In this document: piece by piece, positions 21,351 through 27,095 of the stretch
Position numbering within the stretch: the first letter of the stretch is position 1
Layout: the number at the start of each line of letters is the position of its first letter
DNA from: Euryarchaeota archaeon UBA346
Lineage (GTDB): Archaea; Thermoplasmatota; E2; DHVEG-1
Length of the DNA: 27,095 nucleotides
Assembly (NCBI GenBank): GCA_002496355.1
Contig: DAJP01000099.1
Location: forward strand, 13,506-40,600
Direction of reading: 5' to 3'
Translations under genes and position numbers: made by a program
Notes under the pieces: model-generated
Seen by the model: only the letters and a program-made list of their open reading frames with translations
What the model was told of the DNA's origin: nothing
Database searches by the model: none

Positions 21351-23300
21351 ATGGATGGGATCACGATGGGTACACTGTACTCATCCACCGATACAACTCA
21401 ATCTACATCAGAGTCAGGACTAAATATAGAGAGGAAGCAATCCAGGAGGAAGAAGATGAAAAAAGAAGACCCTGAAATCATACAGACATTACGACAAGAG
21501 GAACGAATGGGAAAACTGCATGCGCATACCCCTGGAAAACATACGATCATCATCCCAAAGGAGCTCGAAGAAGAGCCACTCGATTCGATATTTACGATTT
21601 TACGACATCGCAAAGAGGAGGACATCAAGACCATTGATCTTGGCGATCCGATCCAAAAATACCGGATCATTTTTGATAACTCCGCGGTCGCCATCATGCT
21701 GACCGATGAGAACGAACGAATCGTCCATTGGAACAACTACACTGAACAACTCCTTGGCCTGACTAGAGAAGAACTCATGATGAGACCAGTCAAATGTCTC
21801 TACCCGCCTGAGGAATGGAAGAAGATACGCTCAGAAAACATCAGACAGAAAGGCATCCAGCACCACATGGAAACAAAAATGATTCGAAAAGAAGGCACAC
21901 TTATCGATGTTGATATCTCTCTGAGTGTCCTGAAGGACCATATCGGCAATGTCATCGGTTCGATTGGAATAATAAAAGATAACTCACAAAACAAACAGAT
22001 GGAACAATCGTTACGGGCTTCAGAAGAAAAATTCATACAACTCTATGAGAAAGCACCAGTTCCCTACCATACGTTAGCACCGGATGGAACGATTACCGAT
22101 GTCAACGAAAAATGGTGCAATCTGTTCGGTTGCATAAAAGAAGAAGTGATTGGAAACCCCATCTTTGATTACATCCACGGGGATGAACAAGAGACAGCAA
22201 AAGCTTCCTTCAAAGAAAAAATTAAAAGCAAGAAATCCTACACCGGTGGTCATGAAAGGACGTATATCATAAAAAACGGGGAGCCACGCGTGTTCGTCAT
22301 CCATGATTTCTTCAGTTTTAATGAGACCGGCGGCATACTCTCTGTGTATTCTACCATGGAGGATGTCACAGGACGCAAGAAAATCGAAGAAGAATTCCAC
22401 AAAGCCCACTATTGGTTAGATAAGAAAGTCCAAGAACGCACCGGTGACCTCTCAAAAGAAAACCAGGTATTGAAAAAGAGGAGCAACGAATATAAACGCA
22501 CCATCGGAGAGCTGCATGTCCAGCTGGAGAAAATTCAGAAATCACAGAAGAAGGTTGAACAGCAGAACGCCCGGTTAAAAAAACTGGATCATATCAAATC
22601 CAATTTCCTGAATGTCACCTCCCATGAGCTGCGTACATCGATGGCGACCATCAGAGGATACGTCGAGGTTTTTCTTATGAAAAGTCTTGGTCCTATCACA
22701 GAGGAACAACGACGAGGACTCGATGTCATCTTGACAAACACCGACCGATTAGATCAACTGATCCAGGACACAGTCGATGTCTCCCATCTTGAGTCCGGTA
22801 CGATGAAATTCATCCCGGAGAAAACAGATATAAGTCGATTGATCCAAACCGCGACAGGGACAATACAGCCCATGGCGGATGTCAAGCAGATAACAATCAT
22901 GAAAGAAATCGATGAAAATCTCCCCGAAATGATCATCGATCAGGAACGCATCAAACAAGTGTTGGTCAATCTCCTGCGGAATGCCGTAAACGTATCACCA
23001 GAAGGGTCGAGAATCTCAGTGAAAGTCAATAAAGAGTCTGAAGAGGTCGTTTTTGAGGTACGGGATCTCGGTCAAGGGATACCAAAGAACAAACAGAAGA
23101 AGATTTTCGATATCGTGTACCAGATTGATTCAGGAATTGAAAATCTCGGATTTACGATCGCACAAGGTGTTGTGCTCTCCCATGGCGGGAATATCTGGGT
23201 TGATAGCGAGCAGGGAAAAGGCAGCATCTTCCGGTTCACCTTACCGATTGCCCCACTATATGATCAAGAGGGAAAAAATCAAAAAAGTTGTTATCTTTAG
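21351..23300 (+). CDS. PAS-PAS sensor histidine kinase
   Basis: A 649-aa cytoplasmic kinase without membrane helices. Two PAS domains (about residues 102-212 and 225-345) lead into a long coiled coil (about 346-415). The HisKA region follows with phospho-acceptor His425 in TSHELRTSMATI. The ATPase domain has an N-box (NLLRN at 540-544), a G1 box VRDLGQGIP and a G2-like region LGFTIAQGVVLSHGG. Several positions differ from the norm (Ser for Pro after LRT, and Asn-Leu-Gly-Phe instead of Gly-Leu-Gly-Leu), so activity may be reduced. Alternative starts are ATG 21366 and ATG 21456, the latter with AGGAGG at 21444-21449. No response regulator is adjacent. Confidence 0.85.
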   Translation: MDGITMGTLYSSTDTTQSTSESGLNIERKQSRRKKMKKEDPEIIQTLRQEERMGKLHAHTPGKHTIIIPKELEEEPLDSIFTILRHRKEEDIKTIDLGDPIQKYRIIFDNSAVAIMLTDENERIVHWNNYTEQLLGLTREELMMRPVKCLYPPEEWKKIRSENIRQKGIQHHMETKMIRKEGTLIDVDISLSVLKDHIGNVIGSIGIIKDNSQNKQMEQSLRASEEKFIQLYEKAPVPYHTLAPDGTITDVNEKWCNLFGCIKEEVIGNPIFDYIHGDEQETAKASFKEKIKSKKSYTGGHERTYIIKNGEPRVFVIHDFFSFNETGGILSVYSTMEDVTGRKKIEEEFHKAHYWLDKKVQERTGDLSKENQVLKKRSNEYKRTIGELHVQLEKIQKSQKKVEQQNARLKKLDHIKSNFLNVTSHELRTSMATIRGYVEVFLMKSLGPITEEQRRGLDVILTNTDRLDQLIQDTVDVSHLESGTMKFIPEKTDISRLIQTATGTIQPMADVKQITIMKEIDENLPEMIIDQERIKQVLVNLLRNAVNVSPEGSRISVKVNKESEEVVFEVRDLGQGIPKNKQKKIFDIVYQIDSGIENLGFTIAQGVVLSHGGNIWVDSEQGKGSIFRFTLPIAPLYDQEGKNQKSCYL

Positions 23301-23338
23301 ACTTAAGTACCATCTGTGTGTAAGAGTCGACAAAATCT

Positions 23339-24265
23339 ATGAAGAATGATATGAAAAAAAATTCTGATGCAGAGCATCTTTTTGAATATCGACACATCGA
23401 ACAAAAAAAACTCATGATTTCGCTTTCAATCACTCTTGTAGCCATGGTATTGGAACTCGTGGGAGGGTTTCTGACCAACAGTATGGCGTTGCTCAGCGAT
23501 GCGGGTCATATGTTCACCCATGTGTTTGCCTTGATTATCGGGCTTACTGCGATTCTCATTGCACGAAAACCCCCCTGTCATCATCAAACGTTCGGATTGT
23601 ATCGTGCCGAGGTTCTTGCTGCGTTTGTCAATGGATTATTCCTGCTTGTCGTCGTCGGAATCATTGTTTATGAGGCAATCCAACGACTCCTTCATCCTAT
23701 TGAAATCCTCGGTAATGAGATGCTCCTTATCGCATTCATCGGTCTGGTCGTAAACATCCTAAGCATTCTTATTCTCAGAGGCGCCCATCAGAAAGATTTG
23801 AACATAAAAGGCGTGTTTTACCATATGTTCGCTGATGCGATATCCTCGGTCGGAATCGTGATTGCCGCTCTCATTATCATGTACACAAACTGGATTTTCA
23901 TCGACCCGATCGTCAGTATTGGGATTTCCATTATCATCGTATTCTGGGCATGGGGGGTCCTAAAAGATTCCACAAGAATTCTTCTGGAAACAGCACCAAA
24001 GGGTTTGAATATCGATATGATCTCTGAGGATCTGAAAAAGAATTTCCCGGAGATACGAGATCTCCACAATGTTCATCTCTGGTCGATCACCCCGGAGATG
24101 CTTGTGTTTTCCGCTCATATGCAGTTTGATCCGACTAACGTCCAGGGGACACAAGAGGCGAGCATCTCAAAAATAAATGATTATCTCTTGAAGAAATATC
24201 ACATCATTGAATGTACGCTTCAGATCTGCACGGATGAGGGTTCGAACGTCTGTAATATTGCTTAA
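23339..24265 (+). CDS. CDF-family metal cation efflux transporter
   Basis: A 308-aa membrane protein of the cation diffusion facilitator family with six predicted helices and a cytoplasmic C-terminal domain (from about residue 220) of the ferredoxin-like CDF type. The helix-2 motif is SDAGHMFTH and the helix-5 motif is YHMFADAISS (H162, D166). The usual helix-2 Asp of the HxxxD site is His61 here. The cytoplasmic loop after helix 2 has a Cys-His-His (80-82), then FGLYRAEVLAAFVNG typical of Zn/Cd exporters. The C-terminus has three Cys (CTLQICTDEGSNVC). It likely exports zinc or a related divalent metal by proton exchange. It is 38 nt downstream of the kinase gene. Confidence 0.87.
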   Translation: MKNDMKKNSDAEHLFEYRHIEQKKLMISLSITLVAMVLELVGGFLTNSMALLSDAGHMFTHVFALIIGLTAILIARKPPCHHQTFGLYRAEVLAAFVNGLFLLVVVGIIVYEAIQRLLHPIEILGNEMLLIAFIGLVVNILSILILRGAHQKDLNIKGVFYHMFADAISSVGIVIAALIIMYTNWIFIDPIVSIGISIIIVFWAWGVLKDSTRILLETAPKGLNIDMISEDLKKNFPEIRDLHNVHLWSITPEMLVFSAHMQFDPTNVQGTQEASISKINDYLLKKYHIIECTLQICTDEGSNVCNIA

Positions 24266-24284
24266 TCAGTACCATTGTTTATAG

Positions 24285-24755
24285 CTAGAACATAAAGCTT
24301 TTTGCTTGTAGATCAGCTATTTTTATAACCACATCATTCCCATCCATCTTCATGTCCAGATAGCTTGGCCAACATCCCCCAGCAGTATTTTCAGAACCAA
24401 TACTGGTGATAGCAAATTGTTTCCCACAATTCAGACATTGCATCTCAACTCCGACTTGTTTGTAGCCTTTTTTTGCTTCATAGCAGACGTCACAGGCATC
24501 AAACGCGACATGGACAGCCCCTTGCGCATCTTTAACCGCGAAATATCGAACAGTGACTCCGTTAGAATCATAGGAATAAAATGTTGCAGTCGTGCTGATA
24601 TCGGAGAGTGGGATGCGAACTTCTGTTTCATTTTGCTGTGGTGGGTTATTGTTATTATTATTTGTGTTTTTGTTGTTCGTTGTACTTGTGCACCCCCCTA
24701 AGTATATCATTACACTCAATAATAATATTCCTAGAACAACAAGTTTTTTCTTCAT
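24285..24755 (-). CDS. DUF2318-type lipoprotein (FtrD-like)
   Basis: A 156-aa predicted lipoprotein, start ATG 24755 with AGAGGTGA upstream inside the end of the ATPase gene. The signal helix ends in the lipobox LGGC (Cys22), followed by an Asn-rich linker (about 24-47). The domain carries HVAFDACDVCYEAKKGY (C88, C91), then MQCLNCGKQF (C107, C110) and GGCWP (C128), the DUF2318 Cys pattern that is thought to bind iron or an Fe-S centre. In bacteria, DUF2318 proteins occur with FTR1/P19 or with MacB-type ABC genes for iron uptake. It is the last gene of an operon with ABC permease and ATPase, so an extracytoplasmic metal or redox role is inferred. Confidence 0.82.
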   Translation of the reverse strand: MKKKLVVLGILLLSVMIYLGGCTSTTNNKNTNNNNNNPPQQNETEVRIPLSDISTTATFYSYDSNGVTVRYFAVKDAQGAVHVAFDACDVCYEAKKGYKQVGVEMQCLNCGKQFAITSIGSENTAGGCWPSYLDMKMDGNDVVIKIADLQAKSFMF

Positions 24756-24762
24756 CTTTTTT

Positions 24763-25461
24763 TCACCTCTTGTCTGTTTCATTTATTTCTGATTTGCATG
24801 TTGAATCAGAACATATTTTTCCATCGATGACTGTGATAATTCGCTGTCCAAGTTTAGCTATCTCGGGGTTGTGGGTCACAAGAATAATCGTGTGACCCTC
24901 GGCATGGAGTTGTTTGATAAGGTCTAAAACGATGTCCCCATTTTTCTGATCTAGGTTGCCAGTTGGTTCATCGGCTAGGAGTATTTTTGGTTCATTGATG
25001 AGTGCTCGAGCGATACAGACCCGTTGCTGTTCACCACCAGAGAGATGTGAAGGGATGTGGTCCAATCGATGTCCCAATTCTACTTTTTTGAGGGTTTCGG
25101 TTGCTTTTCCTTCGTCGATGACGCCATGATAATATTGTGCTAACATTACGTTCTCAAGAGCTGTCAGATATGGTACAAGATGGTATTGTTGGAATATCAG
25201 CCCGATGTTTTCTCGGCGGAAACGGGTCAGTTGTGTTTGGTTCAACTTGGTTGTTTCTGTGCCATTGATGAATACCGAGCCAGCGGTTGCTGAATCTAAA
25301 CATCCGATGATGTTTAATAGAGTGGTTTTCCCTGAACCCGATGGTCCCATAATCGATGTCCAGGCTCCTTTATGGATGATCAGATTGAGGTTTTCTAGCA
25401 CATGCGTGCTTGGATCATAATATTTTTTTATCGCCTGAAGTTTTATGATTTCCTCGTTCAT
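24763..25461 (-). CDS. ABC transporter ATPase (MacB/LolD type)
   Basis: A 232-aa ATP-binding subunit, start ATG 25461 with GAGGTGAG in the end of the permease gene (an upstream in-frame ATG at 25485 would overlap it further). Walker A is GPSGSGKTT, Q-loop FQQYHLVP, signature LSGGEQQR, Walker B ILLADEPTGNLD, and H-loop VTHNPE, all intact. The best matches are the MacB/LolD/FtsE class, which works with the MacB-type permease encoded next to it. Its last codons carry the Shine-Dalgarno sequence of the DUF2318 gene. It ends with a Cys-containing tail (KICSDSTCKSEINE) that is not part of the core fold. Confidence 0.93.
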   Translation of the reverse strand: MNEEIIKLQAIKKYYDPSTHVLENLNLIIHKGAWTSIMGPSGSGKTTLLNIIGCLDSATAGSVFINGTETTKLNQTQLTRFRRENIGLIFQQYHLVPYLTALENVMLAQYYHGVIDEGKATETLKKVELGHRLDHIPSHLSGGEQQRVCIARALINEPKILLADEPTGNLDQKNGDIVLDLIKQLHAEGHTIILVTHNPEIAKLGQRIITVIDGKICSDSTCKSEINETDKR

Positions 25462-25465
25462 TGCT

Positions 25466-26722
25466 TCACTCACCTCGCAGGACAATAGCTGGTTCTACAC
25501 GCACCGCGCGTCGGACTGGCAGGATACTGGCTAGTAAGGCGACCCCGACAGATATCCCGATTACTATAGGGATGACTTCTAATCGGGGTGTTATGGAAAG
25601 TGAAAAGACACTGATGCCGATAAATTGTGCAAGAATTAATCCCACAAGATATCCAATGATGCCTCCGATGATTCCTATGATGGTGGCTTCGGAGAGGAAT
25701 AATGCGATGATTTTTTTGTTTTCTGCCCCAACGCTCTTCATCAATCCGATTTCTTTTTGTCGTTCGATGACTGAGGTGATCATGGTCGTCATGACTCCGA
25801 GTGCTGATGCGATTAACGCAACGATGGTGACGAGGAACATCATGTTTTGGATTTTCCCAAGGATATCCATTTCAGCATGGACGAGTTGTTTTACCGATCG
25901 TCCTTCGACGTAGGGGATGAGTTCTTTGATTTCTTCAGCAAAGGTCTCGACGGGGCAAGCGTTACAGAGTGCGGAGACTTGTATGGTATGGAGTTTCCCA
26001 GGTCGTCCTGTTATTTGTTGGGCAACCTGAAGGTTGACGAAAATTTGGTTATCCTCGTATCCATCGGTCATTACGATACCGACCACTGTCAGATTATACA
26101 TTGATGTATTTTCTATCGAGCCGTACTGCTGGTTGTATGTTATCGTGAAAGAGTCATTAACGCTAAGGTTCAATTTCTCAGCGACTGTTGCACCTATCAT
26201 GCAACTGGTGGTATCGTTCTCATCTTTGATCCAATCTCCCATGATATGCCACCAGGGGCTGATGATTTGGACTCCGGTTGTAAATGTAAGGGGGTCCTGT
26301 GGGGCGTATGGTGATTGAATCTGAATTGTTCTGTTAAAATAGGTTCCCACCAGAACTATCCGTTGTTCTACTTGTTCCGAACGAGCGGTAACGACTTGGT
26401 AGAGGAAGGGGGCGAAACCCATCACGTTGTTTCTCCAGTAAATCGATTTGATTTTCCAGATATCACTTTCGTTGATGTAGCGTTGTTCGGTGACAGAGCC
26501 GAATTCGACGCCAGGGAATCCGACCTCTATGGTGTCTGAATGGGGGACAATGAGAAGGTTTGCACCGTATTTTCTGAACTCTAAGCTTACTTTTTCGCTG
26601 ACGTCGAAAGAAACCGTGAGCAGTGCGGTTGCGACTGATGATCCGATAAGGACGGAGATGATTGCGATGGCGATTCTTGATTTTCGTTTCAGAATTGATT
26701 TTCCAAGGATGCGGAGGAACAT
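25466..26722 (-). CDS. ABC transporter permease (MacB/FtsX type)
   Basis: A 418-aa permease. It has one N-terminal helix (about 17-38), a large periplasmic-type domain (MacB-PCD, about 40-285, with ESDIWKIKSI, several Asn-x-Ser/Thr sites and CNACP), then three C-terminal helices forming the FtsX core. The conserved end has RQKEIGLMKSVGAENKKI and RRAVRVEPAIVLRGE. MacB-type permeases act as mechanotransmitters rather than as classical importers, so this one may drive or support the DUF2318 lipoprotein at the outside face. A pair of Cys (CNACP) in the outer domain is a possible redox or metal site. It is the first gene of the operon. Confidence 0.92.
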   Translation of the reverse strand: MFLRILGKSILKRKSRIAIAIISVLIGSSVATALLTVSFDVSEKVSLEFRKYGANLLIVPHSDTIEVGFPGVEFGSVTEQRYINESDIWKIKSIYWRNNVMGFAPFLYQVVTARSEQVEQRIVLVGTYFNRTIQIQSPYAPQDPLTFTTGVQIISPWWHIMGDWIKDENDTTSCMIGATVAEKLNLSVNDSFTITYNQQYGSIENTSMYNLTVVGIVMTDGYEDNQIFVNLQVAQQITGRPGKLHTIQVSALCNACPVETFAEEIKELIPYVEGRSVKQLVHAEMDILGKIQNMMFLVTIVALIASALGVMTTMITSVIERQKEIGLMKSVGAENKKIIALFLSEATIIGIIGGIIGYLVGLILAQFIGISVFSLSITPRLEVIPIVIGISVGVALLASILPVRRAVRVEPAIVLRGE

Positions 26723-26740
26723 ATTGTTTCAACAACCTAG

Positions 26741-26756
26741 CTTAACAATCGTTAAG
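26741..26756. promoter_or_regulatory. Inverted-repeat operator between the ABC operon and the regulator
   Basis: CTTAAC-AATC-GTTAAG has perfect 6-bp arms. It lies between the divergent starts at 26722 (minus) and 26784/26799 (plus). Relative to the TATA-like TTATAT at 26758-26763, it is downstream for the operon and immediately upstream for the regulator, where TFB binds. That is the classic position for a local autoregulator. Confidence 0.6.
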
Positions 26757-26765
26757 TACTTATAT
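26757..26765. promoter_or_regulatory. Shared TATA region of divergent promoters
   Basis: ACTTATATG reads as CATATAAGT on the other strand, so it can serve both the plus-strand regulator (start near 26787) and the minus-strand permease (start near 26736). A further AT tract TATATATAA at 26775-26783 could serve the minus strand as well. Confidence 0.45.
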
Positions 26766-26798
26766 GGAAAGATGATATATATAATGATTGTGGCGATT

Positions 26799-27095
26799 AT
26801 GACCATAAAAATCGATTGTGAAGAATCAGTCTGGTATCTTCTCCCACTCATCAGAAAGGAATTCGCTAAAAGTTTAATTAAAGACCATGGCTTAACCCAA
26901 CGAAAAGCAGCAGAAAAACTCGGCATTACAGAATCTGCTGTCTCACAATATGTCTCAAAAAAACGAGGGGATTTTAAAGTAAACGATGTCGCGATCAGAC
27001 GAGAAATCAAAGAATCAACGAAACGGATCATGAACGGTGACATCCAGGTAATGAAAACAGAAACATGCAGAATATGCCATCTTCTCAGAGCACAT
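26799..27095 (+). CDS. HTH transcriptional regulator with a CxxC motif, 3' end cut
   Basis: The window ends inside this gene, leaving 99 codons from ATG 26799 (an in-frame ATG at 26784 is an alternative). A helix-turn-helix lies at about residues 31-56, with TQRKAAEKLGITESAVSQYV followed by SKKRG. The N-terminal CEESVWYLLPLIRKEFAKSL and the HTH are typical of small archaeal regulators of the COG2522-like type. Near the cut end is C90-x2-C93 (TCRICHLLRAH); family members often have a further Cys, so a metal or Fe-S sensing site is possible. Its position, divergent from the DUF2318-ABC operon and next to the inverted repeat, suggests it controls both. Confidence 0.78.
   Translation, partial: MTIKIDCEESVWYLLPLIRKEFAKSLIKDHGLTQRKAAEKLGITESAVSQYVSKKRGDFKVNDVAIRREIKESTKRIMNGDIQVMKTETCRICHLLRAH

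Noticed and set aside
26729..27043. Minus-strand 104-aa frame opposite the HTH gene
   Set aside because: The plus strand encodes a clear helix-turn-helix; the minus frame crosses the intergenic operator.
1..27095. tRNA or rRNA genes, CRISPR arrays, insertion sequences
   Set aside because: No cloverleaf-type segments, regularly spaced repeats, transposase motifs or target-site duplications were seen in the intergenic regions.

Overview
The window is archaeal chromosomal DNA, most likely from a Thermoplasmatota-type or related euryarchaeal lineage. The signs are archaeal ribosomal proteins (L19e, L18, S5 with its Cys-rich loop, L30, S2), RNA polymerase subunit RpoK, archaeosine synthase, an OB-fold RPA-like protein, an H4MPT-type methyl-transfer operon (MtrA/MtrH homologues), many leaderless starts 25-35 nt after TATA-like boxes, and Asn-rich glycosylation-type surface proteins. 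The exact lineage cannot be fixed from this sequence alone. I saw no rRNA, tRNA, CRISPR array or insertion sequence.

Layout. 1-3175 is the tail of the spc-type ribosomal operon (rpl19e end, rpl18, rps5, rpl30), a small unknown gene, then rpoK and rps2. L15 and SecY, which normally follow L30, are absent here. 3225-5995 holds a TraB-family membrane protein, an M50/site-2 protease-like protein and a RuvC/YqgF-like RNase H-fold protein. 6221-9655 holds purH and the archaeosine synthase ArcS, with inverted repeats upstream of both. 9652-15909 (minus strand) is a cell-surface block: a zinc-ribbon membrane protein, an 816-aa surface protein with CARDB/Ig-like domains, a membrane-anchored triple LEA14/WHy-repeat protein and a lipoprotein CocE-type hydrolase. 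16034-17352 (plus) holds an RPA-like OB-fold gene flanked by two small basic ORFs.

17349-20737 (minus) is the most interesting part: an HemK2/Mtq2-type methyltransferase followed by a tight cluster mtrA-like, mtrH-like, core metE-like and a 108-aa DUF4346-like gene, with overlaps or zero spacing. The MtrA-like protein keeps the corrinoid His but has no membrane anchor, and no other Mtr subunits are present. The simplest reading is a soluble, dedicated route: methyl-tetrahydropterin -> MtrH -> corrinoid on MtrA -> core MetE -> methionine.

20807-24265 holds a small HExxH membrane protein, a PAS-PAS histidine kinase with partly degenerate motifs and a CDF metal transporter with an unusual His in its transport site. 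24285-27095 is a second likely system: a DUF2318 lipoprotein, a MacB/FtsX-type ABC permease and its ATPase in one minus-strand operon, divergent from a plus-strand HTH regulator (cut off by the window end), with a perfect inverted repeat between them. It resembles bacterial DUF2318-ABC iron-uptake loci and is probably metal- or redox-regulated.
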